Below, one piece after another: positions 1 through 9,429 of a stretch of DNA of 64,000 nucleotides. Under the pieces are notes generated by a model. It ran no database searches. It was not told the origin of the DNA and worked only from the letters and a program-made list of their open reading frames with translations. The stretch lies in contig JAJZMI010000052.1 in NCBI GenBank assembly GCA_021798335.1, forward strand, positions 1 through 64,000. Reading direction: 5' to 3'. Position 1 is the first letter of the stretch. Each line of letters opens with the position of its first letter. The position numbers were made by a program, and so were the translations under genes. Source of the stretch: Pseudomonadota bacterium. GTDB taxonomy: Bacteria; Pseudomonadota; Gammaproteobacteria; Steroidobacterales; Steroidobacteraceae.

Positions 1-154
1 TACACGATCGCGATCAGCGGGTTTCGACCTATACAGGACGCGACGTGATTAAGTCCGGCTACGCTAGCGAGGGCTCACGCGTGACTGGTCGGCGTCGAGC
101 CAGAATGGCCGCCGTGAAGAAGCCCGACACATTCCTTTTGCGGGCCCCGACATA

Positions 155-895
155 CTACATACATTTCGAGTCGCCACAGTTGAGACACGTCATGCAGCCG
201 TCCATCATCACCACGGCTGCAGTGCTGCACTTCGCGCACAGCTGCGCCCCTTCCGGGAACTCGGATTTGGCGAAAGCATCGGTCTGGCGGGCGCGGGCTT
301 CGTATTCCGCGCGCTTCTCGTCGACCAGCTTCTGTTGATGCTCGTCGAGCGCCGGCCTGCGCAGCAGACCGATGGTCTGCAGATGCCGCTCGATGACGTA
401 GCCGAGCTCCGCGATGATCGACGGCATGAACTTCCCGCCGGGCTGCCAGTATCCGCCCCTGGGGTCGAACACCGCTTTCAGCTCGTCCACGAGGAACGTG
501 ACATCCCCGCCCTTGCGAAACACCGCGGAAATGACGCGGGTCAGCGCCACGATCCACTGATAGTGATCCAGGTTCTTCGAATTGATGAAGATCTCGAATG
601 GCCGGCGCTGCTCGGAGTCTGTCCCCTCGTTGAGCACGATGTCGTTGACGGTCACGTACATGGCGTGATCGGAGATCGGAGTCTTGATTTTGTAGGTCGA
701 CCCGATCAGGACCTCCGGACGTTCGAGCTTTTCGTGCATTCGTATGATCTGCGCGCTCTGTCCGGGCCTGTCGCGCGATGATTCGGCCACGGGAGGTGCG
801 ACCGCCGGCTTGGCGGCTTGCGCCCTGGGATCGGGTATTTCCTCGGGCTTCTGCACTTCGTACTTCACGATCTTGTGTTCAATCTTGATGGCCAT
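155..895 (-). CDS. nrdJb: NrdJb-like C-terminal subunit of split adenosylcobalamin-dependent ribonucleotide reductase
   Basis: 246-aa ORF directly downstream of nrdJa; TSCPD-like region and C-terminal Cys-rich tail (CAKC...CMTCLNCGDSKCM). Confidence 0.85.
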   Translation of the reverse strand: MAIKIEHKIVKYEVQKPEEIPDPRAQAAKPAVAPPVAESSRDRPGQSAQIIRMHEKLERPEVLIGSTYKIKTPISDHAMYVTVNDIVLNEGTDSEQRRPFEIFINSKNLDHYQWIVALTRVISAVFRKGGDVTFLVDELKAVFDPRGGYWQPGGKFMPSIIAELGYVIERHLQTIGLLRRPALDEHQQKLVDEKRAEYEARARQTDAFAKSEFPEGAQLCAKCSTAAVVMMDGCMTCLNCGDSKCM

Positions 896-942
896 GATGC
901 GGCTCCCAGATGGCGGTTCACACGACGCTGCCCACGAGCGAC

Positions 943-3090
943 TCAGAAGCGCCCGTAGTACCCCTCGCGCAACGCATCGAACAAATTCGCCGCGGTATGC
1001 AGCTCGCCGTCGTACTCGATTTCCTCGTCGCCCCGCGCCGCCACGACGGTGCCGTCATCCAGCGTGAACTTGTAGACCGTATTCTTCAGATCCTGCTCCT
1101 TGACGAGCACACCCTGGAACGCCTCGGGGTTGAACCGGAAAGTCGTGCAGCCTTTCAGACCCTGTTCGTGGGCGTACAGGTAGATATCCTTGAATTTCTC
1201 ATACGGGAAGTCCGTCGGTACGTTCGCCGTCTTCGATATGGAGGAGTCCACCCACTTCTGCGCGGCGGCCTGGACGTCGACGTGCTGCTTCGGGGTGATG
1301 TCTTCCGAGGTGGCGAAATAGTCGGGCAGCTTCTCGGCCGCGGCGCTCGCATCGGGGTCGGCCCGGGAATTGACCAGCTCGCGATACGCCAGCAGCTCGT
1401 ACGAAAAGACGTCGATCTTCTCCTTGGTCTTGCGGCCCGGACGGATCACGTTACGGAAGTAGTGATGGGCAAACGAGGGCTCGATGCCGTTCGAGGCGTT
1501 GTTCGCAAGGGACAGCGAAATCGTGCCCGTCGGCGCAATGGAGGTGTGGTGTGTGAAGCGGGCGCCGATCTCGGCCAGCTCGCTCACCAGCTCCGGAGCG
1601 ATCGCCGCGATCCGCTGCATGTAGCGGCTGTACCTGGCGTGCAGAATCCGGCCAGGCAGCCGATCTCCCGCCTTCCAGCCATCCCGGACCATCTCGGGAC
1701 GCTTGCGCAACATTTCGGGCGTGACCGTGAATTCCTCGGTCATGATGGGCGCCGGCCCCTTCTCGCGGGCCAGCTCGAGCGCCTCTTCCCAACCGGCGAT
1801 GGCCATTTCGCGCGCGACGTCCTCGGTGAACTTCACCGACTCCGGCGAGCCATACCTGATCCGCAGCAGCGTCAGCGCGCTGCCGAGACCGAGGAAGCCC
1901 ATGCCGTGGCGACGCTTGCGCGTGATTTCCTCGCGCTGCTGCGCGAGCGGCAGGCCGTTGATCTCAACAACGTTGTCGAGCATGCGGGCGAATATCTTGA
2001 CGACCTGGCGATACTCGTCCCAATCGAAGCGCGCGCGCGCGGTGAACGGTTCGCGTACGAAGCGCGTCAGGTTTACCGAGCCCAGCAGACAGCTTCCATA
2101 GGGCGGAAGCGGTTGCTCGCCACACGGATTCGTAGCCCGGATGTTCTCGCACCACCAGTTGTTGTTCATCTCATTGACGCGATCGATGAGAATGAAGCCC
2201 GGCTCGGCGAAATCGTAGGTTGACGCCATGATGATGTCCCACATGCGGCGTGCGGGCAGCGTCTTGTAGATCTTGCAGGCGACCAGTCCCTCGCCGTTCA
2301 CGACATATCCGTCGTGAATCGGCCATTCGCGCCAGACAAACCTGGCCGGATCGCTCAGATCCGGCCGCTCCGCCTCGTATTCCCGGCGCGACAGCGGGAA
2401 TGCGAGCTTCCATTCGCCGTTGCGGCGCACCGCCTGCATGAATTCGTCGGTGATGAGCAGCGAGAGATTGAACTGCCGCAGGCGGCCGCTTTCGCGCTTG
2501 GCGCGAATGAATTCCATGACATCCGGATGTCCGACGTCGAACGTACCCATCTGCGCGCCGCGGCGGCCGCCAGCGGACGAGACGGTGAAGCACATCTTGT
2601 CGAAAATATCCATGAACGAGAGCGGACCGGAGGTGTAGGCCCCGGCGCCCGACACGTACGCGCCGCGCGGCCGGAGCGTTGAATGCTCGTATCCGATACC
2701 GCATCCGGCCTTGAGCGTCAGACCGGCCTCGTGAACCTTGCTCAGGATGTCGTCCATCGAATCACGGATCGTCCCCGAGACCGTGCAATTGATCGTCGAG
2801 GTCGCCGGCTTGTGCTCCACGGCCCCCGCATTGGAGGTGATGCGGCCGGCGGGAATGGCGCCGCGACGCAATGCCCAGAGGAATCGCTCGTACCAGTGCT
2901 CGTGCACGCCCTCCTGCTCGACGTTCGCCAGCGCGCGTGCGACGCGCTTGTAGGTGTCGTCCATCGTCTCGTCGATGGCCGTACCGTCTTTGGCGGTCAA
3001 CCGGTATTTCTTGTCCCAGATGTCGAGCGACGCCTCCTGGAACGGAATGGCGTCTGTGTCCTTCGAATCGATCTTCATGACGGTATTCAT
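943..3090 (-). CDS. nrdJa: Adenosylcobalamin-dependent (class II) ribonucleoside-diphosphate reductase, large part (NrdJa)
   Basis: Motifs NPCGEQPLPPYGSCLLGSVNL, SIAPTGTISL, ANNASNGIEPSF; start set at MNTVMKIDSKD (ATG at 3090) rather than the longer ORF start at 3297. Confidence 0.93.
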   Translation of the reverse strand: MNTVMKIDSKDTDAIPFQEASLDIWDKKYRLTAKDGTAIDETMDDTYKRVARALANVEQEGVHEHWYERFLWALRRGAIPAGRITSNAGAVEHKPATSTINCTVSGTIRDSMDDILSKVHEAGLTLKAGCGIGYEHSTLRPRGAYVSGAGAYTSGPLSFMDIFDKMCFTVSSAGGRRGAQMGTFDVGHPDVMEFIRAKRESGRLRQFNLSLLITDEFMQAVRRNGEWKLAFPLSRREYEAERPDLSDPARFVWREWPIHDGYVVNGEGLVACKIYKTLPARRMWDIIMASTYDFAEPGFILIDRVNEMNNNWWCENIRATNPCGEQPLPPYGSCLLGSVNLTRFVREPFTARARFDWDEYRQVVKIFARMLDNVVEINGLPLAQQREEITRKRRHGMGFLGLGSALTLLRIRYGSPESVKFTEDVAREMAIAGWEEALELAREKGPAPIMTEEFTVTPEMLRKRPEMVRDGWKAGDRLPGRILHARYSRYMQRIAAIAPELVSELAEIGARFTHHTSIAPTGTISLSLANNASNGIEPSFAHHYFRNVIRPGRKTKEKIDVFSYELLAYRELVNSRADPDASAAAEKLPDYFATSEDITPKQHVDVQAAAQKWVDSSISKTANVPTDFPYEKFKDIYLYAHEQGLKGCTTFRFNPEAFQGVLVKEQDLKNTVYKFTLDDGTVVAARGDEEIEYDGELHTAANLFDALREGYYGRF

Positions 3091-3249
3091 GTGTCCGCGG
3101 CGCCCCAAGTGTCTGCACACTGGATCACAGGGAATACGGGCGGCGTGATCAGCATGGCGCTGTGCGTATCGCATCCGGCGATACGTCATTCGTCGACCGG
3201 TATCTCCCCTGAGCCTCCCCGAACGCTCGATCTCGCTCCCGACGGGCGG

Positions 3250-3265
3250 ACACAAGATCTTGTGT
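3250..3265 (-). promoter_or_regulatory. Candidate NrdR box (perfect 16-bp palindrome ACACAAGATCTTGTGT) upstream of nrdJa
   Basis: Sequence acacaagatcttgtgt is a perfect dyad resembling the NrdR consensus acaCwAtATaTwGtgt; 160 bp upstream of nrdJa start. Confidence 0.6.
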
Positions 3266-3508
3266 CGGGGTAAAGAGCCTAATGAGCACTCCGTCACGCG
3301 TCAAGGTTTGAGGAACTCCGCGAACGGGCCGTAAACGTAAATAAAAACAGTAACTTATAGAGTTACCCGCCACGCAGGCTCGCAAATATTTTTTTGAGTC
3401 TGCTTTGGACCGAGTCAAGGTCAGACCCCATATCTTGTATCTGCGGAAAATGCGCAAGTTGTCCGCAGATCCGGAATTCCTCACCGGATCTTCCGCGGCA
3501 CCACCCCG

Positions 3509-3536
3509 CTTGAAATCCCGACTGCCGACCACAGAT
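3509..3536 (+). promoter_or_regulatory. Possible sigma-32-like heat-shock promoter for hsp20
   Basis: CTTGAAA, 13-nt spacer, then CCACAGAT ~60 bp upstream of the hsp20 ATG. Confidence 0.4.
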
Positions 3537-3595
3537 TTACCTCACGACATCCTGGGCGGTAACGCCTGACATCCTCAGCAATCGGAGACTCGATC

Positions 3596-4033
3596 ATGAC
3601 CGTGGTTCGCTATCAGCCTTGGGCACTCATCGACAGCCTGCAGCGCCAGCTGGACCAGGCGTTGTCCGCCGAAAGTGGCGAGGGCGCTGCGGAGGCGGAC
3701 ATCTCGTGGATCCCGCAAGTCGACATCTACGAGGAGTCCGACCGCTTCGTCGTTCTGGCCGATGTGCCGGGCGTCGACCCGAAAGACATCCGCATCACCG
3801 CCGACAAGGACCTCTTGACTCTGCGCGGAGAAAAGCGCGCGCGAGAAACACAGGGGAGCCAGGGCCGCCAACGCCTCGAGCGCCGCACCGGAGCGTTCAT
3901 GCGCAGCTTTACGCTGCCCGAAGGAGCGGACGTGGACCGGATTACCGCCAAGCATGCCGACGGGGTGCTCGAGGTGACCATCCCGAAGGTGCCGGCGCTG
4001 CAGCCGCGCACCATTGAGGTGCGGGCAGCCTGA
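3596..4033 (+). CDS. Hsp20/alpha-crystallin family small heat-shock protein
   Basis: Alpha-crystallin pattern: VLADVPGVDPKDIRITADKDLLTLRGEK ... GAFMRSFTLPEGADVDRITAKHADGVLEVTIPK. Confidence 0.95.
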   Translation: MTVVRYQPWALIDSLQRQLDQALSAESGEGAAEADISWIPQVDIYEESDRFVVLADVPGVDPKDIRITADKDLLTLRGEKRARETQGSQGRQRLERRTGAFMRSFTLPEGADVDRITAKHADGVLEVTIPKVPALQPRTIEVRAA

Positions 4034-4038
4034 TATCC

Positions 4039-4069
4039 CCCTGGGGCCGGCGCGTCGTCGGCCCCAGGG
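4039..4069 (+). terminator. Strong hairpin between hsp20 and the next gene (terminator/attenuator candidate, no U-tract)
   Basis: CCCTGGGGCCG-(9 nt)-CGGCCCCAGGG, perfect 11-bp stem 6 nt after the hsp20 stop. Confidence 0.5.
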
Positions 4070-4087
4070 AGCTTGGGAGATTCGTCC

Positions 4088-5026
4088 ATGGCCGCGCCCT
4101 TGAACATATGCGTGCTGGGCGGCACGGGTTTCGTCGGCACCCGGCTCGCGACCCGTCTGGCGCGCGATGGCCACTGGCTCACGCTGCCTGCGCGGGATCC
4201 CGACCGGGCCCAGGCTCTGCGGGTACTTCCGACCGTGCGCCTGCTCAAAGCGGACGTGCATGATCGCGCCGTTCTCGATCGGCTGGTCGAGGGAATGGAC
4301 GTAGTCATCAATCTGGTTGGCATCCTGAACGAGCATGGCCACGACACATTCCAACGAGTGCACGTCGATCTGGCCGCAAAAGTGGTCGCCGCCATGCGGG
4401 CTGGCCGCATCCGCCGCCTGCTGCACATGAGCGCCCTCGGCGCCGACCTGCACGGCCCGAGCGGCTACCTGCGCAGCAAGGCGGCAGCCGAAAACCACCT
4501 GCGCGCCGCTGCGGCACACCTCGATTTCACCGTTTTCCGTCCCTCCGTCATTTTCGGGCCGGGCGACTCCCTCACCAACCGCTTTGCAGGCCTGCTGCGC
4601 CTGTCGCATGGCTGGATGCCGCTGGCGCGTGCGCAAGCGCGGTTCGCTCCGATCTACGTCGGCGACGTCGCGGAAGCGTTCGCCCGGACATTGCTCGAGC
4701 GTGCGACGTTCGGCCAGACCTACGAACTCGGCGGACCCCAAGTCCTTACGCTGGAGCAGCTGGTGCGCCTGAGTGCTCAGGCCTCGGGCCTGCCCTGCCA
4801 CATCGTACGACTCCCCGATGCGCTCGGCCGCCTGCAGGCGGCCGTCTTGGGCCTGCTTCCCGGCAAGCCAATGACGCTCGATAATTTTCGCTCGCTGACC
4901 CGCGACAGCATCTGCGCCGAAGACGGCTGCGCGCGGCTCGGCTTGCACCCGCGCGCCATCCTCGAAGTACTCCCCGCCTATCTCCGGCCCCAGACCGGGG
5001 CGGTCAGATTCGGCGCCTACCCCTGA
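4088..5026 (+). CDS. Complex I NDUFA9-like NAD(P)-binding SDR family protein
   Basis: N-terminal ICVLGGTGFVGTRLATRLARDG nucleotide-binding motif; extended SDR pattern similar to NDUFA9-like proteins. Confidence 0.88.
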   Translation: MAAPLNICVLGGTGFVGTRLATRLARDGHWLTLPARDPDRAQALRVLPTVRLLKADVHDRAVLDRLVEGMDVVINLVGILNEHGHDTFQRVHVDLAAKVVAAMRAGRIRRLLHMSALGADLHGPSGYLRSKAAAENHLRAAAAHLDFTVFRPSVIFGPGDSLTNRFAGLLRLSHGWMPLARAQARFAPIYVGDVAEAFARTLLERATFGQTYELGGPQVLTLEQLVRLSAQASGLPCHIVRLPDALGRLQAAVLGLLPGKPMTLDNFRSLTRDSICAEDGCARLGLHPRAILEVLPAYLRPQTGAVRFGAYP

Positions 5027-5062
5027 GCAAGCCGGCCCACCACGCGGCCCTCACCCTTTTCA

Positions 5063-6292
5063 TCAATCCGCCCGTAGCGCGCGCAGCGCCTGCAGTGCCT
5101 CGAGACGCTTAGCACGCATCCGCTCACCAACGGCCGGACCGGTCAGACTCTCACGCTCCGCGCTCGTCAGCGTCACGGCGGCACCCGCCGCGCGCGCCCG
5201 GCGCAGATGATCGGCCTGCGGGTAGGGCTGATCCGCAAGTCCCGCCCGGCCGCGCGCGTCCGCTTCACAGGCGGCCAGCAGTTCGTCGAATCGGTCCGGC
5301 CGGCGGAAGGCATCCGTTGCTTCCAGCAACTTCAGAATCGTGCCGGGGCGCGCTTGCAGCGCGCGGTGAACCTGAGCGTGATAGCGGGCGGTGAGCACAG
5401 CCAAGTCTCGGTAAGCATTAGGAATTCTCAGCCGCGCACACAATGCCGTGATCATCGGCACGCCCGCTTCCTCGTGACCATGATGGCTCGGCCACTGCTC
5501 GGGTGCCGTGCGCGCTTTGCCCAGATCGTGCGTCAAGACCGCGAAGCGCACGGCCGTCGCCAGCCCTGCGTCGGCCGACCAGCGCAGCGCCAGCATCACG
5601 TGCACGCCCGTATCGATCTCCGGGTGCCAGGTTGCCGGCTGGGGCACGCCGTAGAGCGCGGCCACCTCGGGGAAGATCACGGCAAGCGCGCCGCAGGCGC
5701 GCAGCGTCTCGAAGAAAACCTCGGGACGGGACTCGGCCAACGCGCGCTCGGTTTCCTGCCAGACCCGCTCCGGCACCAACGCGGCGAGTTCTCCGGACTC
5801 GCTCATGCGGCGCATGAGTTCGAGCGTCTCCTCGGCGACGCGGAATCCGAGCGCCGCGTACCGGGCCGCGAACCGCGCCACACGCAAGACTCGCACCGGA
5901 TCCTCGACGAAAGCCGCCGACACATGCCGCAACAGCCGCGCCTCGAGGTCACGCCGTCCACCATATGGATCGATGAGCTCTCCGCTGAGACTCTCGGCAA
6001 TGGCATTGACGGTCAGGTCGCGCCTTCGCAGATCCTCCTCCAGGGTCACTGCGGGAGAAAACTCGGTGGTGAACCCGCGGTAGCCGGGCGCGGTCTTACG
6101 CTCCAGCCGCGCGAGCGCGTATTCCTCGTGGGTTTGGGGATGCAGAAAGACCGGGAACTCCCGGCCTACGGGCACGTATCCTTGACGCTCGAGATCCTCG
6201 GGCCGCGCGCCGACGACGACCCAGTCGCGCTCGGCCACCGGCCGCCCGAGCAGCCGGTCTCGAACCGCACCGCCGACCAGATAGACTTGCAT
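5063..6292 (-). CDS. cca: Multifunctional CCA tRNA nucleotidyltransferase
   Basis: MQVYLVGGAVRDRLLGRPVAERDWVVVG and RRDLTVNAIAE motifs; HD-type region LTHDLGK. Confidence 0.95.
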   Translation of the reverse strand: MQVYLVGGAVRDRLLGRPVAERDWVVVGARPEDLERQGYVPVGREFPVFLHPQTHEEYALARLERKTAPGYRGFTTEFSPAVTLEEDLRRRDLTVNAIAESLSGELIDPYGGRRDLEARLLRHVSAAFVEDPVRVLRVARFAARYAALGFRVAEETLELMRRMSESGELAALVPERVWQETERALAESRPEVFFETLRACGALAVIFPEVAALYGVPQPATWHPEIDTGVHVMLALRWSADAGLATAVRFAVLTHDLGKARTAPEQWPSHHGHEEAGVPMITALCARLRIPNAYRDLAVLTARYHAQVHRALQARPGTILKLLEATDAFRRPDRFDELLAACEADARGRAGLADQPYPQADHLRRARAAGAAVTLTSAERESLTGPAVGERMRAKRLEALQALRALRAD

Positions 6293-6298
6293 GCAGAT

Positions 6299-7537
6299 AT
6301 GTTAACCGACTTCTCGCGCCCTTCCGCCCGCAATCGGCCCGCGCAGCGCGTGCGCACATGGGGCCGTGCCGCGCGCATCGCCGGCGGCGCACTCATTTTG
6401 GCCACACTGGCCGGTTGCGCCAGCACACGCTACTTGATGCAGGCCGGTGTCGGCGAGTGGCACGTGCTGCGCGACCGGCGGTCCATCGTGGACGTGATCG
6501 ATGATCCGAAGACGCCCGAGTCGCTCGTGCGCCAGTTGGGCGAAGTGCGCGCGGCGCGCCACTTCGCCTGGCAGAAGCTCGGGCTGCCCGACAACGACAG
6601 CTACAAGAGCTATGTGAACATCGGCCGCCGATACGTCGTGTGGAACGTCGTGGCGGCGCCGCAGTTCTCCGTCAGACCCAAGGAGTGGTGTTATCCCATC
6701 GCCGGTTGCGTGCCCTACCACGGATTCTTTCATCGGAGCGCGGCGCGCGCGTATGCCCGCCGGCTGAAACATGAGGGATACGACGTGGTCGTCGAAGGCG
6801 TGCCGGCATATTCGACGCTCGGCTGGCTCCCCGATCCGGTCATGAGCACGATGCTGCGCTACGGAACCGACGAGCTGGTGGCCATGATGTTCCACGAGCT
6901 CGCGCACGAGCTGCTCTATGTGCCCAACGACTCGTCGTTCGACGAAGCCTTCGCGATGACCGTGGAGAACACCGGGTTGCAGCGCTGGCTCGCATACCGA
7001 CACGAGCCGGGGCGTTTCGCCGAATTCGAGCGCCTCGATGCCGCCGATGTGCGCTTCGCGCGGCTGCTGCGTCACACGCGCGAGCGGCTGGCGCGGCTCT
7101 ACGCCGGCGCGATTCCCCGCGCGCGGATGCTGCGCAAGAAGAAACAGGTCTTCGCGCGGCTGGCACGGCGCATCGTTCGACTGGAGCGCAAACTCAAGGT
7201 CAGCACCCCGGTCTACAACCGATGGATCCGCGAAGGGCTGAATAATGCGGATCTGGCCTCGGTGGGAACCTACTACAACTGTCTTCCGGGGTTCGAGCGA
7301 CTGCTCCGGCGGGAAGACGGCAACCTGCCGCGCTTCTACGCCGCAGCGCGCCGCCTGGCTCGCGAGCCGAAGGCCGAGCGCGATCGAGCGCTCTGCCGCT
7401 CACCCCAGCGCATGGCGGCGGAAAACTCCCCGGCGACACCCCATGCCGGCGCGGCCCCTACAGCGAGCCGCGCAGATCCTGCAGCGAAAAACCGCACAGC
7501 GGCACATCGAGTCCGCGCGTCAGCGCCATCACCTTGA
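6299..7537 (+). CDS. Putative zinc aminopeptidase lipoprotein (PF10023-like)
   Basis: Lipobox ILATLAGCAS; MMFHELAHELLYVPNDSSFDEAFAMTVENTG zinc-protease motif. Confidence 0.85.
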   Translation: MLTDFSRPSARNRPAQRVRTWGRAARIAGGALILATLAGCASTRYLMQAGVGEWHVLRDRRSIVDVIDDPKTPESLVRQLGEVRAARHFAWQKLGLPDNDSYKSYVNIGRRYVVWNVVAAPQFSVRPKEWCYPIAGCVPYHGFFHRSAARAYARRLKHEGYDVVVEGVPAYSTLGWLPDPVMSTMLRYGTDELVAMMFHELAHELLYVPNDSSFDEAFAMTVENTGLQRWLAYRHEPGRFAEFERLDAADVRFARLLRHTRERLARLYAGAIPRARMLRKKKQVFARLARRIVRLERKLKVSTPVYNRWIREGLNNADLASVGTYYNCLPGFERLLRREDGNLPRFYAAARRLAREPKAERDRALCRSPQRMAAENSPATPHAGAAPTASRADPAAKNRTAAHRVRASAPSP

Positions 7538-8630
7538 ACGCCTCGCCCATCTGCGCGGGAAGCAGCAGCCGGCGCGCCTCGCCCGCACGGCGCGCATGTT
7601 CCACCGGGCCGGTCGCTTCGGCGACCTGACGCTCGATCCCCGTAGCCAGCAGAAAAGCCGCCTGGGTTGCGAAGCCCGCGACCTCCAGGCCGCATTTGAG
7701 CGCCGCTTCGGCGACGCGGGTGAAGTCCACCCAGGCCGTGATGTCCTGCACCCCGAGGTTGACGTACGGGTCATCATGCACGCGATGCTTGTAATGGCAC
7801 CGCAGCGTCCCGGCCAGGCGCTGGGGGTGATAGTAGTGCGCCCGCGGCAGCCCGTAATCGAACAGCAGCATTGCGCCGCGCTTCAGACAGTCCGCAATGC
7901 CCGCGAGCCACGGTCCTACGCGCAGGCAAATCTCGGACACGTAACCCTCGGGCAGCGGCGCGGGCCATTGTGCGGCGAGCCGAGTCCATTCCTGCGCAAG
8001 CGGCGGCTCCGGCGGCGCCGCGCGCTCGCGCAGCATCTGCCCGTCCACGGCCACGCCAAGCTCGAGGATCGCGCCGTTCTGAATGCGCAAGCGGCGGCAC
8101 GGCAGGGCATCGAGCACTTCGTTAGCGAGGATTACCCCGTCAATGGGCCGCTCGGGCAGCCGCTCGAGCCAAACCACCCGCTCGGCGAGCCCGGGCGGCA
8201 GCGCCGCGATGCGCCGGCGCTGCCGGTCCGCAAGCTCGGCGCTCACCTCCAGAATCGCGTATCGGTCAGGCAGGCAGTTGCGGGCGGCAAGCTCGCTCAG
8301 GACTGCGGCGGCCATGCGCCCGGTGCCCGCGCCGACCTCGAGGATCTCGCCACCGTGCTTGAGCAGCTGCGCACACTGCTCGGCGACACAGCGACTGAAG
8401 AGATCCGAGAATTCCGGCGCCGTCACGAAATCCCCGCCCGCGCCGATCTTGACGCTGCCGGCGCTGTAGTAGCCCAGGCCTGGCGCATACAGCGCCAGAT
8501 CCATGAACCGCTCGAAGGTCAACCAGCCGCCGGCGGCATGCGCCTCGAGGGCGATCCGCTCGGCCAGGGCATGGGAGTGCGCCGCTTCGTCAGCCGTCAG
8601 CGGCGGCGTCATAATGTCGCTCGAACTCAT
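7458..8630 (-). CDS. SAM-dependent methyltransferase, MidA/NDUFAF7 family
   Basis: FMDLALYAPGLGYYSAGSVKIGAGGDFVTAPEFSDLF and EILEVGAGTGRMA motifs. Confidence 0.9.
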   Translation of the reverse strand: MSSSDIMTPPLTADEAAHSHALAERIALEAHAAGGWLTFERFMDLALYAPGLGYYSAGSVKIGAGGDFVTAPEFSDLFSRCVAEQCAQLLKHGGEILEVGAGTGRMAAAVLSELAARNCLPDRYAILEVSAELADRQRRRIAALPPGLAERVVWLERLPERPIDGVILANEVLDALPCRRLRIQNGAILELGVAVDGQMLRERAAPPEPPLAQEWTRLAAQWPAPLPEGYVSEICLRVGPWLAGIADCLKRGAMLLFDYGLPRAHYYHPQRLAGTLRCHYKHRVHDDPYVNLGVQDITAWVDFTRVAEAALKCGLEVAGFATQAAFLLATGIERQVAEATGPVEHARRAGEARRLLLPAQMGEAFKVMALTRGLDVPLCGFSLQDLRGSL

Positions 8631-8650
8631 CCCCGAACCAGCCCCTGCCC

Positions 8651-9424
8651 ATGACCCACAGCCCTGACGATACCCGCACCGATGCTCCGCTTGCCGGCAA
8701 AACCGCCTTGGTCACCGGCGGCGCGCGCCGCCTCGGCGCGGTCATCGCGCGCGCGTTGCACGGCGCGGGCGCGCGGATCGTTCTGCACTATCGCAGCTCC
8801 GCCGACGCGGCTCAGGCGCTCGCCGACCAATTGAACAGCGTACGGGCCGGATCGGTGGTCCTTGCGGGCGCCGACCTGATCGCCCCCGAGGCAATCCCGA
8901 GGCTGGCCAAAACTGCGCAGGCGGCATTCGGGCGGCTCGACATCCTGGTCAATAACGCCTCGACCTTCTATCCAACGCCGGTCGGCAGCATCGACGAGCA
9001 TGCCTGGACCGATCTGATCGGCACCAATCTCAAGGCGCCGCTGTTCCTGGCGCAAGCGCTGAGCGACGCGCTGCGGGTCAATTCCGGTCTGATCCTGAAT
9101 CTCGTGGACATTCATGGCCTGCGCCCGCTGCGCCATCATGCGCTCTACAGCGTCGCCAAGGCGGGACTGATCATGCTCACCAAGTCGCTGGCGCGCGAGC
9201 TGGGCCCGCAAGTGCGCGTCAACGCCATCGCCCCCGGCCCGGTCATGTGGCCCGAGTCGGGCGTCGACGAGGCGCTGCGCCGGCGCATCATCGAACGCAC
9301 GGCGCTCAAGCGTGGCGGCTCGCCCGAGGATATCGCCCGCGCGGCGCTGTTCTTCGCGTGCGATGCCCCATTCGTGACGGGACAGATCCTCGCGGTCGAC
9401 GGCGGCCGCAGCGTCGGGTGGTAG
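8651..9424 (+). CDS. Pteridine reductase (SDR family)
   Basis: TALVTGGARRLGAVIARALH, LVNNASTFYPTPVG, YSVAKAGL, next to folK/folB. Confidence 0.88.
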   Translation: MTHSPDDTRTDAPLAGKTALVTGGARRLGAVIARALHGAGARIVLHYRSSADAAQALADQLNSVRAGSVVLAGADLIAPEAIPRLAKTAQAAFGRLDILVNNASTFYPTPVGSIDEHAWTDLIGTNLKAPLFLAQALSDALRVNSGLILNLVDIHGLRPLRHHALYSVAKAGLIMLTKSLARELGPQVRVNAIAPGPVMWPESGVDEALRRRIIERTALKRGGSPEDIARAALFFACDAPFVTGQILAVDGGRSVGW

Positions 9425-9429
9425 CCCGC

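Noticed and set aside
910-2223. 437-aa + strand ORF opposite nrdJa
   Set aside because: Antisense shadow ORF in GC-rich DNA; nrdJa on the minus strand has clear conserved motifs.
3405-3445. GAGTCAAGGTCAGACCCC-type sequence suggestive of a REP/RAYT repeat remnant
   Set aside because: Only a single partial copy; no partner inverted copy or transposase in the window.
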